Below, piece after piece: positions 1-11,836 of a stretch of 64,000 nucleotides of DNA. Numbering within the stretch: position 1 is the first letter of the stretch; every line of letters begins with the position of its first letter. The notes below the pieces were generated by a model. That model saw only the letters and a list, made by a program, of their open reading frames with translations, did no database searches and had not been told where the DNA came from. Made by a program: the position numbers and the translations under genes. The stretch lies in contig NZ_MCUN01000054.1 of assembly GCF_002873455.1 (NCBI RefSeq), positions 186,001 to 250,000 of the forward strand, in the 5' to 3' direction. The DNA is from Vibrio splendidus. Lineage in GTDB: Bacteria; Pseudomonadota; Gammaproteobacteria; Enterobacterales; Vibrionaceae.

Positions 1-259
1 AGTAGGCCGCTTTTGAGCCCAAAGGTTGTTTAAGCCAGTCGTACATGCCTGACTCAGAATTTTTATTTGCTGATACGAATTCAGCAATAATGAACACGAA
101 TGGAATGAAGTAAATAAGGGTGGCAAGCAAAAAGATAGGGGCTGAACTCAATCCCAATTCGATGTTGTTATTTACAATGTTGCGAACGTTAAATACCGCT
201 GCAAATGTCATGGAGAGCAAGGCAAATTTACCTAACTTACCGCGTACAGATTCAGACAT
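1..259 (-). CDS. ygjI: YgjI/EbgB-like APC-family permease (N-terminal part)
   Basis: This is the first 86 codons of a gene that runs off the left edge. The start is the ATG complementary to 257-259, preceded by a strong GGAGG Shine-Dalgarno. The visible protein begins MSESVRGKLGKF and has a hydrophobic segment, an AEFVSANKNSESGMY motif and LKQPLG, typical of the first transmembrane helices of APC amino acid/polyamine permeases. E. coli has a permease of this family (ygjI, ebgB) directly downstream of ebgC, as here, so I infer it is the same gene. Its substrate is unknown; position suggests it may be co-expressed with ebgAC. The 164-bp gap before it shows no strong terminator. Confidence 0.8.
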   Translation of the reverse strand, partial: MSESVRGKLGKFALLSMTFAAVFNVRNIVNNNIELGLSSAPIFLLATLIYFIPFVFIIAEFVSANKNSESGMYDWLKQPLGSKAAY

Positions 260-423
260 AGTGTCCTCCAAGGGTCACGTAATTATAGTCGTTATTTCTT
301 TAAGCTTCCTTGTAGGGAAGAAGCGTAAAGGCGTTATGCAGTGTGACTGAGCCTTGAACGGCAAGCCTCAGTACACTGTGAATAGATCTTGTTGTTGCTT
401 TCGTTTGTTTAGCTTTCAGTTAC

Positions 424-876
424 TTACTTATTAAGGAAGTAACCGTCTTCAATAGTCACTTTCAGCACCACTTTGCGTACTCGGTTATCACCGTGAAAGC
501 GGTAAGCTTTGCTGTTATCAAATATCGCTACTTGGCCTTCAATGATTTCACGAGTTTCGCCGTTACCTATTAGGTGTTCGCGGTCAGTCTCATCGCTGTA
601 AGCTTGGATTTGCTCTAGCTCTGATTTGGCTGCGAATTCAACCGTTTCACGACCTTCTAGGTAGTAATGCACGTCGAAATAACGGCGGTTGCCAGTAAAG
701 CTTTCGGTGTTACGAGCCACACCGTCTTCAATCATGTAAGCCAGTGAGTCACCAATTGAATACATCACGCCATCTTTGATGTTGCCGATGTTTTCAATCG
801 CTTCTACACAGCGTTGCCATTTACGACCGTCGCGGTAAACGACTTTAAATTGTTCTAAGTTTTCTAAAACGATCAT
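424..876 (-). CDS. ebgC: Evolved beta-galactosidase subunit beta EbgC
   Basis: 150 aa, full length for the YhcH/YjgK/YiaL (DUF386) cupin-like family. In E. coli EbgC is needed with EbgA for full beta-galactosidase activity. The conserved block DVHYYLEGRETVEFA sits in the middle (about residues 68-82) and a FDNSKAYRFHGDNR stretch near the C-terminus resembles the metal-site region of the family. The ATG lies 3 nt after the ebgA stop, and its Shine-Dalgarno (GAGG) is inside the last codons of ebgA, so the two genes are translationally linked. The substrate range of the enzyme cannot be read from sequence. Confidence 0.95.
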   Translation of the reverse strand: MIVLENLEQFKVVYRDGRKWQRCVEAIENIGNIKDGVMYSIGDSLAYMIEDGVARNTESFTGNRRYFDVHYYLEGRETVEFAAKSELEQIQAYSDETDREHLIGNGETREIIEGQVAIFDNSKAYRFHGDNRVRKVVLKVTIEDGYFLNK

Positions 877-879
877 CGC

Positions 880-4139
<3,260 letters not shown>

Positions 4140-4263
4140 AACTCCATCACGTTTTTTATAGGCTTTTTACAGTGGTGTGTGATCCACTTAAAAGAATGCT
4201 ATTGGTTGTTTTATGAAGCAGGCTAAAGACGCTGGTATATGTAAATAGGCGTATGTGATGGGC

Positions 4264-4300
4264 ACAAAAAAGGCCACCTTCAATAAAGGTAGCCTTATTT
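4264..4300 (-). terminator. Rho-independent terminator of ebgR
   Basis: An 11-bp stem (4270-4280 with 4286-4296, one G-U pair, loop CAATA) is followed on the minus strand by a run of six T. It lies just after the ebgR stop and before the ebgA operators, so ebgR and ebgAC are probably separate transcripts. Confidence 0.85.
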
Positions 4301-4320
4301 TATATGTTTGATTTATATGA

Positions 4321-5304
4321 TTATTTTGTTGTGTCGCGCAGCTTGAGTTTACTAGGGACATAGACTCTAAGTGGGATGGTTCGTCCGTCGCGCGCTTTTT
4401 CTATCAGCAGGTTAACACCTTGAATTCCCATCAGTTCAGAATGGATACGAACCGTTGATAAAGATGGGAAGGTAAACTTAGCGGTTGGAATGTCATTTAC
4501 ACTGATCAGCGCAATGTCTTCAGGAATGCGCAAACCGTGCTCATGAATCGCTCGTAAAACGCCAATGGCGATGGAATCTGATGCAATAAACATGGCTTTC
4601 GGGTAATTCTCGCTTTCTAGCATTTTCTTCGCTAGGTCGTAACCCGACGAGCTAGAGAAGTCACCACGATAGATGTCTTGCTCACTGACTACGTTTTTAA
4701 GGCTGCCGTACTCAGCAAAGGCCACTTCACGAATGTCTGAAGTATTGATGTCGTCTTGTCCACCAATGAAACCAATGCGTTGATAGCCTTGGTTGATAAA
4801 GAAGTTGGTGATTTCTTTGCTGATCAAAGCCAAGTCGATATCGACAGAGTCATAAGGTTCTGAGTGATCAGTGAAATCAACATAACAGATATTATCACTT
4901 AGCTTTTTGGCTTGTTCGATAACCTCTGGTGTCATCCTTCCCACCAACAATACACCTGTTATAGGTGCTGAATTTACGTGTATTTTACTTTCATAACAGT
5001 TGGTTAGTTTAACTTCCATCTTGTCACATTGGGTTTCAATCCCGTGGCGAATCGATAGATAGTAAGGGTCGTTCACTTCAGCTTCTTGCTTGTAGTTATA
5101 CAGCGCAAGGAAGTGATGGTTTTGTTTTTTACTACTAACGGCTTTTCGTGAGCTGCTGGTTTTGTATTCCAACTTCTCGGCAATTTCAAAGATACGCCTT
5201 TTGGTCTCTTCCTTGACGCTTAATGTTGGATCTTCATTGAGAACCCGTGAAACTGTAGCCAGTGAAACATTTGCTTCAGTCGCGATATCTTTTAACGTTG
5301 CCAT
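4321..5304 (-). CDS. ebgR: LacI-family repressor EbgR
   Basis: 327 aa. The N-terminal helix-turn-helix reads MATLKDIATEANVSLATVSR, followed by a hinge and a periplasmic-binding-protein-like ligand domain. The stretches LTNCYE, SDSIAIGVLRAIHEHGL, SVNDIPTA and VPSKLKLR match E. coli EbgR strongly along the whole length. I use the ATG at 5302-5304, since AGGA lies 7 nt upstream; the GTG two codons earlier is too close to that site. EbgR represses the ebg genes and is relieved by beta-galactosides. It is divergent from galE, so the 390-bp spacer holds control sites for both sugar operons. Confidence 0.95.
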   Translation of the reverse strand: MATLKDIATEANVSLATVSRVLNEDPTLSVKEETKRRIFEIAEKLEYKTSSSRKAVSSKKQNHHFLALYNYKQEAEVNDPYYLSIRHGIETQCDKMEVKLTNCYESKIHVNSAPITGVLLVGRMTPEVIEQAKKLSDNICYVDFTDHSEPYDSVDIDLALISKEITNFFINQGYQRIGFIGGQDDINTSDIREVAFAEYGSLKNVVSEQDIYRGDFSSSSGYDLAKKMLESENYPKAMFIASDSIAIGVLRAIHEHGLRIPEDIALISVNDIPTAKFTFPSLSTVRIHSELMGIQGVNLLIEKARDGRTIPLRVYVPSKLKLRDTTK

Positions 5305-5351
5305 ACTCACTTCCTGTTATTGGAACATTGCGTTGCTTTGAAAATACATCT

Positions 5352-5433
5352 TTAGTAAAAAAGCAATGCACCTCTTTATTCTACCGACCTATTGTAATCA
5401 AACTGGAAGTCATTGCATTAACTTTTAGTAAAA
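5352..5433. promoter_or_regulatory. Two EbgR-like half-sites upstream of ebgR
   Basis: The nonamer TTAGTAAAA, identical to one arm of the ebgA operator, occurs at 5352-5360 and again at 5425-5433. The second copy is part of the short palindrome TTTTAGTAAAA. They could serve autoregulation of ebgR. The motif is short and AT-rich, so chance occurrence is possible. Confidence 0.4.
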
Positions 5434-5561
5434 TAAATGTTCAACTTCTCTATGATGTCTCAAATCTAACTATTTATGATTATCTTATTAAAATTCAATG
5501 GATTAGGTGGCTTTTCTTGTCCATTCTCTCTATGTCATGTTCAGTAATAGTGATATGAGTT

Positions 5562-5579
5562 AGTGTAAACGTTTACACT
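5562..5579 (+). promoter_or_regulatory. GalR operator upstream of galE
   Basis: AGTGTAAACGTTTACACT is a perfect 18-bp palindrome and fits the GalR/GalS consensus GTGKAANCGNTTNCAC. It is about 120 bp before the galE start. It is the expected target of the GalR encoded at the other end of the operon. Confidence 0.9.
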
Positions 5580-5598
5580 TCGTGGTTTTGATCACAGA
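5579..5598 (+). promoter_or_regulatory. Probable CRP site upstream of galE
   Basis: CGTGG-N6-TCACA at 5581-5596 matches the CRP consensus TGTGA-N6-TCACA at 8 of 10 conserved positions, with a perfect right half. It directly abuts the GalR operator, which would fit glucose repression of the gal operon. Confidence 0.6.
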
Positions 5599-5698
5599 AA
5601 TATAGTCAAAATGGCTGCTACTATTTCTGTCATAGGGTGCTACTGAATTGAATATTGGTTCGAGTGACGCTACGAATGACAACAAAGAGAGGTTGATT

Positions 5699-6709
5699 GT
5701 GAAAGTACTGGTTACAGGCGGCATGGGTTACATCGGAAGTCATACATGCATTCAAATGATACAGGCAGGTATGGAGCCAATCATTGTTGATAACCTTTGC
5801 AATAGCAAAGAGCTAGTGCTGGAGCGAATCGAATCATTGACTGGTAAGCGACCAACTTTTTATCTTGGCGACATTCGTGATCAATCTTTTCTAGATAGCG
5901 TGTTTTCAGAAAACGATATCCAAGCGGTGATTCATTTTGCTGGCCTGAAAGCGGTTGGGGAGTCGGTGTCTAAGCCTTTGGAGTATTACGATAACAACGT
6001 AAATGGATCATTGGTGTTAGCTCGTAGCATGAAGAAAGCGGGTGTGAAGAGCATTGTATTTAGTTCTTCGGCTACCGTTTACGGTGACCCAGAAGTGGTG
6101 CCAATTACCGAAACTTCACCAACCGGCGCGACCACTAACCCTTATGGTCGCAGCAAATACATGGTGGAAGAGTGTTTGAGCGATTTGTTCAACGCTGAAA
6201 ATGACTGGAGCGTGACGTTACTGCGCTACTTTAATCCTGTTGGCGCACATCCATCAGGCACCATGGGTGAAGACCCACAAGGTATTCCAAATAATTTAAT
6301 GCCGTTTATTACTCAAGTAGCCGTTGGTCGCCGTGAGAAATTAGCTGTGTTTGGAAACGATTACCCAACAGTCGATGGTACAGGCGTTCGTGACTATATT
6401 CATGTAATGGACTTAGCAGACGGCCACGTTGCAGCACTAAAAGCGGTGGGCGAGAAAGCGGGCTTACATATTTATAACCTAGGTACAGGTAAAGGTTCGA
6501 GTGTACTTGAGATGGTTGAAGCCTTCGCACAAGCTTCAGGCAAACCAGTTCCTTATGAACTTTGTCCACGCCGCGCCGGTGATATTGCCGAATGTTGGGC
6601 AAGCACTGAAAAAGCAGAGCGTGAGTTAGGCTGGAAAGCGACTCGCAGCGTGATGGAGATGACTGCGGATACGTGGAACTGGCAGTCGAATAATCCAAAC
6701 GGTTATTAG
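5699..6709 (+). CDS. galE: UDP-glucose 4-epimerase GalE
   Basis: 336 aa, short-chain dehydrogenase/reductase superfamily. GalE interconverts UDP-galactose and UDP-glucose in the Leloir pathway with bound NAD. The NAD-binding motif is VTGGMGYIGSHT at the N-terminus, the catalytic YxxxK is YGRSK (about residues 150-154), and LRYFNPVGAHPSG follows. The reading frame is open upstream from a TTG at 5648, but I chose the GTG at 5699-5701: it has GAGAGG upstream and gives the family's usual beginning MKVLVTGG and usual length (E. coli 338 aa). First gene of galETKM. Confidence 0.97.
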   Translation: MKVLVTGGMGYIGSHTCIQMIQAGMEPIIVDNLCNSKELVLERIESLTGKRPTFYLGDIRDQSFLDSVFSENDIQAVIHFAGLKAVGESVSKPLEYYDNNVNGSLVLARSMKKAGVKSIVFSSSATVYGDPEVVPITETSPTGATTNPYGRSKYMVEECLSDLFNAENDWSVTLLRYFNPVGAHPSGTMGEDPQGIPNNLMPFITQVAVGRREKLAVFGNDYPTVDGTGVRDYIHVMDLADGHVAALKAVGEKAGLHIYNLGTGKGSSVLEMVEAFAQASGKPVPYELCPRRAGDIAECWASTEKAERELGWKATRSVMEMTADTWNWQSNNPNGY

Positions 6710-6806
6710 TTAGTGTAATTGAAGCCGCAGTGTTTTCATCTAGTATCTGCACTTTTTCTCATTGATAAGTGTGAAGAAAAGAATTTTAAAGAGTTGAGTA
6801 AGTAGC

Positions 6807-7859
6807 ATGTCAAAAGTTGAATTTAACCCAGTAGACCATCCGCACCGTCGTTATAACCCATTAACGGGTCAGTGGATCTTAGTATCACCGCACCGAGCAA
6901 AGCGTCCTTGGAGTGGCCAAGATGAAAAACCATCGACAGCGCAGCTTCCTGCGTATGAGAAAGAGTGTTTCTTGTGCCCAACCAACACACGTATCTCGGG
7001 TGACGAAAACCCAGATTACGACGGCACTTATGTATTCAGTAATGATTTCGCGGCGTTGATGCCCGATTCACCTGACGCTCCAGAGTCTGAAAACCCTCTA
7101 TTCAAGACTCAAGGTGTACGTGGGTTGAGCCGCGTGATCTGTTTTTCTCCGGATCACAGCAAAACGCTGCCGGAGCTTCCGGTAAACAAGATTCGCGGTG
7201 TCATCGATACCTGGAATGAACAAATTGAAGAACTAGGTAAAGACTACCTGTGGGTTCAAGCGTTTGAAAATAAAGGTGAGACCATGGGCTGTTCTCAGCC
7301 ACACCCGCACGGTCAGATCTGGGCAAACAGCTTTTTACCTAACGAGATTGAGCGTAAAGAAAAATTGCTAAAAGAGTACTTCGAACAACAAGGTTCTAAT
7401 CTTTTAGTGGATTACGTTGAAGCTGAAATGAAAGACGGTTCACGCACTGTGGTTGAAACTGAACATTGGATTGCCGTGGTGCCTTACTGGGCGGCGTGGC
7501 CATTTGAAACCATGTTGCTACCAAAAACACACATCCGCCGTATGAGTGAATTGACTGACGAGCAGCGTGATGATTTAGCGCTTGCGATTAAGAAGTTGAC
7601 TAGCCGTTACGACAACTTGTTCCAATGCTCATTCCCTTACTCTATGGGCTGGCACTATGCGCCGTTCTTCGAAGAAGGTACTGACATAGACCATTGGCAG
7701 CTGCACGCGTTGTTCTACCCGCCACTGCTCCGCAGTGCATCGGTTCGTAAATTCATGGTTGGCTACGAGATGTTGGCTGAGTCTCAGCGTGACTTAACCG
7801 CAGAACAAGCGGCGCAGCGTCTTCGTGATTTGAGTGACGTTCATTACAAAGAGCAGTAA
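6807..7859 (+). CDS. galT: Galactose-1-phosphate uridylyltransferase GalT
   Basis: 350 aa, HIT superfamily, class I GalT (E. coli 348 aa). It transfers UMP from UDP-glucose to galactose-1-phosphate. The catalytic HPH triad is in CSQPHPHGQIWA (about residues 162-173), and ECFLCPTNTR near residue 52 holds the zinc cysteine pair. The C-terminal part contains HYAPFFEE and HWQLHALFYPPLLRS. It follows galE by 97 bp with a small spacer and is followed by the hairpin element described separately. Confidence 0.97.
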   Translation: MSKVEFNPVDHPHRRYNPLTGQWILVSPHRAKRPWSGQDEKPSTAQLPAYEKECFLCPTNTRISGDENPDYDGTYVFSNDFAALMPDSPDAPESENPLFKTQGVRGLSRVICFSPDHSKTLPELPVNKIRGVIDTWNEQIEELGKDYLWVQAFENKGETMGCSQPHPHGQIWANSFLPNEIERKEKLLKEYFEQQGSNLLVDYVEAEMKDGSRTVVETEHWIAVVPYWAAWPFETMLLPKTHIRRMSELTDEQRDDLALAIKKLTSRYDNLFQCSFPYSMGWHYAPFFEEGTDIDHWQLHALFYPPLLRSASVRKFMVGYEMLAESQRDLTAEQAAQRLRDLSDVHYKEQ

Positions 7860-7883
7860 TACGTTGCTTCGTAGATAACGAGC

Positions 7884-7989
7884 GAGATTCCTGATATCTC
7901 GTCCCTCGATTCTGGAATGACGACAAGTGGGAAGCTTAGAAGCTGATGTTGTCATTCCCTACCGTGAGAGACGAATGAGATAGGGATCT
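7884..7989. repeat. Long imperfect hairpin element between galT and galK
   Basis: The arms at about 7884-7924 and 7947-7989 are imperfect inverted copies of each other: the left ends in GGAATGACGACA and the right begins TGTTGTCATTCCC. They are separated by about 22 bp. The whole 106-bp element fills most of the galT-galK spacer and has no ORF. It looks like a small palindromic repeat (REP/MITE-like) of the kind scattered in Vibrio genomes. Other copies are not certain within this window. Confidence 0.65.
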
Positions 7990-8060
7990 AAAAGAATTAA
8001 AGTGGCGCCGTAAAGGGGTCATAACCAATTGAACAAAGAGTTTAACCAGAGAGTTTACTT

Positions 8061-9221
8061 ATGTCTGACCTAATCCAAAACGTGAAAGCATCTTTTGAGC
8101 AAGTCCTTGGTTACCAAGCGACTCATATTATCCAAGCGCCAGGTCGTGTGAACCTGATTGGCGAGCACACTGACTACAACGATGGTTTTGTTCTACCGTG
8201 TGCCATTAACTACCAAACGGTAGTCGCAGCGGCTAAGCGTGACGACAACATCGTGCGCGTAGTATCAGTGGACTACGGTAATGCAGTGGATGAATTCGAT
8301 CTAACTCAAGAGATCACATTCCAACAAGACAAGATGTGGGCGAACTACATTCGTGGTGTGGTGAAGTGCTTAAAAGGTCGTAGTTTTGAATTTACAGGTG
8401 CAGACATCTCTGTAACGGGCAACGTGCCTCAAGGTGCGGGTTTAAGTTCTTCTGCGGCACTGGAAGTGGTCATCGGTCAGACATTCAAGGTGCTTTACAA
8501 CCTAGAGATCAGCCAAGCTGAAGTTGCATTGAATGGTCAGCAAGCCGAAAATGAATTTGTAGGCTGTAACTGCGGCATCATGGACCAAATGATTTCTGCA
8601 GAAGGTCGCGCAAACCACGCGATGCTTTTGGATTGTCGTAGCCTAGAGACTCAAGCGGTTTCTATGCCAGAAGATATGGCTGTGGTTATCATCAACTCAA
8701 ACAAGAAACGTGGCTTAGTCGACAGCGAATACAACACGCGTCGTGAACAGTGTGAAGAAGCGGCACGTATCTTTGGTGTTCCTGCACTTCGTGATGTGAC
8801 AATTGAACAGTTCAAAGCGAAAGAGTCTGAGTTGGATGAAATGGTCGCGAAACGTGCCCGTCACGTGATTACTGAAAATGACCGTACCGTTGAAGCGGCT
8901 CAAGCTCTGCGTACTCATGATATGAAACGCATGGGCGAATTGATGGCTGAATCGCATGCGTCAATGCGAGACGATTTTGAAATCACAGTCAAAGAAGTCG
9001 ACACTCTGGTTGATATGGTCAAAGACGTGATTGGTGACCAAGGTGGTGTGCGCATGACTGGCGGTGGTTTCGGTGGTTGTATTGTGGCATTGGTTCCACC
9101 TGCATTGGTTGATGAAATTAAAACAACCGTTGAGCAGAAATATCAAGCGGCGACCGGTCTAAAAGAATCTATTTATGTGTGCCAAGCGAAAGACGGAGCA
9201 GGCTTAGTTGAAGTAATCTAA
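8061..9221 (+). CDS. galK: Galactokinase GalK
   Basis: 386 aa, GHMP kinase superfamily (E. coli 382 aa). GalK phosphorylates alpha-D-galactose at C1 with ATP. All three family motifs are intact: the galactokinase signature GRVNLIGEHTDYNDG (about residues 28-42), the ATP-binding motif GAGLSSSAALE (about 125-135) and GGGFGGCIVALV (about 335-346). The start ATG is preceded by an AG-rich AACCAGAGAG stretch. Third gene of galETKM; expression relative to galT may be affected by the intervening hairpin element. Confidence 0.97.
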   Translation: MSDLIQNVKASFEQVLGYQATHIIQAPGRVNLIGEHTDYNDGFVLPCAINYQTVVAAAKRDDNIVRVVSVDYGNAVDEFDLTQEITFQQDKMWANYIRGVVKCLKGRSFEFTGADISVTGNVPQGAGLSSSAALEVVIGQTFKVLYNLEISQAEVALNGQQAENEFVGCNCGIMDQMISAEGRANHAMLLDCRSLETQAVSMPEDMAVVIINSNKKRGLVDSEYNTRREQCEEAARIFGVPALRDVTIEQFKAKESELDEMVAKRARHVITENDRTVEAAQALRTHDMKRMGELMAESHASMRDDFEITVKEVDTLVDMVKDVIGDQGGVRMTGGGFGGCIVALVPPALVDEIKTTVEQKYQAATGLKESIYVCQAKDGAGLVEVI

Positions 9222-9252
9222 CCGCTTCGCGATTTAATGCTTAAAAGATAGA

Positions 9253-9318
9253 GCCTACCAAGTAAAAAGATCATGGTAGGCCAAATAGTAAAGCCTTTAC
9301 CCAATGTAGAGGCTTTTT
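9253..9318 (+). terminator. Two hairpins between galK and galM; second is terminator-like
   Basis: The first hairpin pairs 9253-9260 (GCCTACCA) with 9274-9281 (TGGTAGGC). The second pairs 9290-9300 with 9306-9316 and runs into TTTTT. This would attenuate or end the galETK message before galM, only 24 bp upstream of the galM start. Whether galM has its own promoter is not clear. Confidence 0.65.
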
Positions 9319-9341
9319 ACTGGCACTAGAAGGAATTTAGA

Positions 9342-10421
9342 ATGACACAAGAGCAAAACCTGCATCAATCCATGACACAAACTCCAGCCTATGATGGCCA
9401 ACCCGCTCAGTTAGTGACGCTATCAAATAAGCATGGCATGCAAGTGACATTCATGGACATTGGTGCAACATGGTTGAGCTGTATCCTGCCAGTAAAGGGA
9501 AATAAAAGAGAAGTTTTGTTGGGTATTAACTCAATGGAGAACTTCGAGAAACAAGCCAGCTATATGGGTACAACCGTTGGCCGTTATGCTAACCGCATTG
9601 CCAATGGTCGCTTTAAAATAGATGGTCAGAACTACAAACTAGAAACCAACCAAGCGGGCAATACCTTACATGGTGGTCCGAACGGTTTTGATAAACGTCG
9701 TTGGAATATTGCCGAGCAGAATGATACATCTGTATCGTTTACTTTAGAGTCGGTTGATGGCGACCAAGGGTTTCCGGGGAATTTGAATGTGTCGGTACGT
9801 TATGAACTCACCGAAGATAATCGAGTTTCCATTCATTACTCTGCGACCACAGACAAGCCAACCGTGGTCAACCTAACGAATCATGCGTACTTCAACTTAC
9901 TTGGTGCGGAAGCCGGGCACGATTGTTTGTCACACATTGTGAGCATCAACGCCAATCAATTCTTACCGACCAACTCGGTAGGTATTCCATTAGGCAATCT
10001 TAAATCGGTGAAATCGACCAGTTTCGACTTCAATCAGCCTATGATGATCTCAGAGCGTTTGTTGGGTGATGAACAGCAGAAAGCAGCAAAGGGTTACGAC
10101 CACTCTTTCCTATTGGCTGATGGCTGTAAGCGCACTCAATGCGCCGCTACCGTAACGTCACCAGATGCGCTCGTCACACTAAAAGTATTTTCAACCAAAC
10201 CTGCGATGCAGCTATACACCGGAAACTGGCTTGGTGGTACACCAAACCGAAGTGGTGGCAGCTATGAAGACTATGCTGGTTTGGCGCTAGAAACCCAGTT
10301 CTTACCTGACTCTCCTAACCACCCAGAGTGGAAGCAGGACAGTTGTATTCTCGAGCCTGAACAAGAATATAACTACCGTACCTGTTACCAGTTTGAATTT
10401 TCGGGGGATTATTCAAACTAG
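9342..10421 (+). CDS. galM: Aldose 1-epimerase (galactose mutarotase) GalM
   Basis: 359 aa (E. coli 346 aa). GalM interconverts beta- and alpha-D-galactose, giving GalK its substrate. The conserved blocks are GRYANRIANGRF, NTLHGGPNGFDKRRW (about residues 107-121), NLTNHAYFNLLG with the catalytic histidine (about 180-191), GYDHSFLL and ETQFLPDSPNHPEW with the catalytic glutamate near the C-terminus. There is an N-terminal extension of about 12 residues with a second possible ATG (MTQTPAYDG) in frame. AGGAATTTAGA precedes the chosen ATG. Last gene of the gal operon. Confidence 0.96.
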   Translation: MTQEQNLHQSMTQTPAYDGQPAQLVTLSNKHGMQVTFMDIGATWLSCILPVKGNKREVLLGINSMENFEKQASYMGTTVGRYANRIANGRFKIDGQNYKLETNQAGNTLHGGPNGFDKRRWNIAEQNDTSVSFTLESVDGDQGFPGNLNVSVRYELTEDNRVSIHYSATTDKPTVVNLTNHAYFNLLGAEAGHDCLSHIVSINANQFLPTNSVGIPLGNLKSVKSTSFDFNQPMMISERLLGDEQQKAAKGYDHSFLLADGCKRTQCAATVTSPDALVTLKVFSTKPAMQLYTGNWLGGTPNRSGGSYEDYAGLALETQFLPDSPNHPEWKQDSCILEPEQEYNYRTCYQFEFSGDYSN

Positions 10422-10573
10422 TACGCTCTAGCTCAAAACGGTTATGCCAATTGCTTTTGTTTGTGAATAGAACAATGTGAGTTATCGCGTTGTTCTTGGG
10501 GGATGAGCAAAAGTGGCGCTCAACAAGAGTGCGATTTATTAAGCGCGATTGTTGGGTATCAGAGTAAGGTAGG

Positions 10574-10612
10574 AAAGCCCTAACAGAATCGCTTCTGTTA
10601 GGGCTTTTTTTT
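10574..10612. terminator. Bidirectional terminator between galM and galR
   Basis: A perfect 15-bp stem (10574-10588 with 10593-10607, loop TCGC) is flanked by a T-run on the plus strand and an A-rich left side. It separates the convergent galM and galR genes. Confidence 0.93.
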
Positions 10613-10640
10613 GTTTGCTGTTTGGTGAGTTGACCTGAAC

Positions 10641-11639
10641 TTAGATTTTCTCTACCGAATTACGGCGCACCAAAGTCGGAGAGAACATCATTGGCTCCGT
10701 TGAGGTGTTTTCACCTTTGGCTAAGTGCAACGCGAGTCGTGTCGCTTTCTCTGCCATCATCTGAATCGGGTAGCGAATGGTGGTTAGCTTTGGATGAACA
10801 TAGCGTGCAATCAAGCCATCATCGAAACCGATGATCGACATTTTGTCCGGCGTTTGAATACCGTTTTCATCTAGGACAGACAAAGCACCTGCCGCCATGT
10901 AATCGTTGTACGCAACAATGCCTGTGATTGGCAGTGATTTAGTCAAAAGGTTGGTCATGGCGTATTCACCACCTTCACTGGTGGGAGCTGAGTACTCAAT
11001 ATAGCTGTCAGATAACGCTATTTTGTAATCCGAGAGTGCTGACAAGTAACCTTGTACACGCTCATCGGCATCTTCAATGCTGTGCGATGAGGCGATACAG
11101 GCAATGTTCTTATGACCATGGCGGATAAGGTATTCAGTCGCAAGATACGCGCCTTTTTTGTTGTCCAAGAAAATACAGCGGTTAGCAATCTCAGCAATAT
11201 AACGGTTGATCAGCACTAAGCCTTTTACTTCTTTTGCATAGGCAATCAGTTCTTCGTCTGTCAGGCCTTTTGAGTGGATCACTAAGGCGTCGCAACGGCT
11301 ATTGATCAGTAACTCAATCGCTTGTCTCTCTTCTTCACGATCGTGTGAGCCATTACCGACGAGGATATGCTTTCCGTTCTCACGAGCGACATTATCGACA
11401 GCCTTAACCAGCGTGCCAAAAAAAGGATCGGAGATATCACCAACTAACACACCGACGGTATTGGTGCTCTGGCTTACCAGTGCGCGAGCATTGGCATTCG
11501 GGCGATAGCCGAGTTTAGACATCGCTTTGGTGACGGATTCAATTGAGTTCGCACTTGCCTTCGGAGACTTATTTACGACTCGAGATACGGTTGCAACAGA
11601 AACTCCAGCTTCCCTTGCTACATCTTTAATTGTTGCCAT
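10641..11639 (-). CDS. galR: Galactose-operon repressor GalR/GalS
   Basis: 332 aa LacI-family repressor. The helix-turn-helix is MATIKDVAREAGVSVATVSR with the hinge RPNANARALVSQ. The ligand domain has GVLVGDISDPFFGTLVKAV, the GalR-type start of the effector domain, and ends IRYPIQMMAEKATRLAL. Its gene is convergent to galM, as in other vibrios. It should bind the palindrome upstream of galE and the related site upstream of its own promoter. GalR and GalS cannot be told apart from sequence alone. Confidence 0.93.
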   Translation of the reverse strand: MATIKDVAREAGVSVATVSRVVNKSPKASANSIESVTKAMSKLGYRPNANARALVSQSTNTVGVLVGDISDPFFGTLVKAVDNVARENGKHILVGNGSHDREEERQAIELLINSRCDALVIHSKGLTDEELIAYAKEVKGLVLINRYIAEIANRCIFLDNKKGAYLATEYLIRHGHKNIACIASSHSIEDADERVQGYLSALSDYKIALSDSYIEYSAPTSEGGEYAMTNLLTKSLPITGIVAYNDYMAAGALSVLDENGIQTPDKMSIIGFDDGLIARYVHPKLTTIRYPIQMMAEKATRLALHLAKGENTSTEPMMFSPTLVRRNSVEKI

Positions 11640-11759
11640 TTTTAACCTCTATACATTGCTGTATCTATTTAACACCGACAATGAGTGCAAGGCAACGAAA
11701 CTCTCATTTTACTTCCAGTAATGAGATCTTTACCGCTTGTAATTATTGACCTTAGTGCT

Positions 11760-11777
11760 AGTGTAAACATTTACATT
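11760..11777. promoter_or_regulatory. GalR-like operator in the galR-csaA spacer
   Basis: AGTGTAAACATTTACATT matches the galE operator with the left half perfect and three changes in the right half. It lies about 120 bp upstream of the galR start and 60 bp upstream of the csaA-like start. The likeliest role is autoregulation of galR; an effect on csaA is possible. Confidence 0.65.
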
Positions 11778-11836
11778 TTACTTAATTTTAGTAAATACCT
11801 TGTTAGGTAAAAATAAATCAATATAGGAAGTGAAAA

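Noticed and set aside
120..350. 76-codon plus-strand frame at the left edge
   Set aside because: It is antisense to the YgjI-like gene start, which has a strong ribosome binding site.
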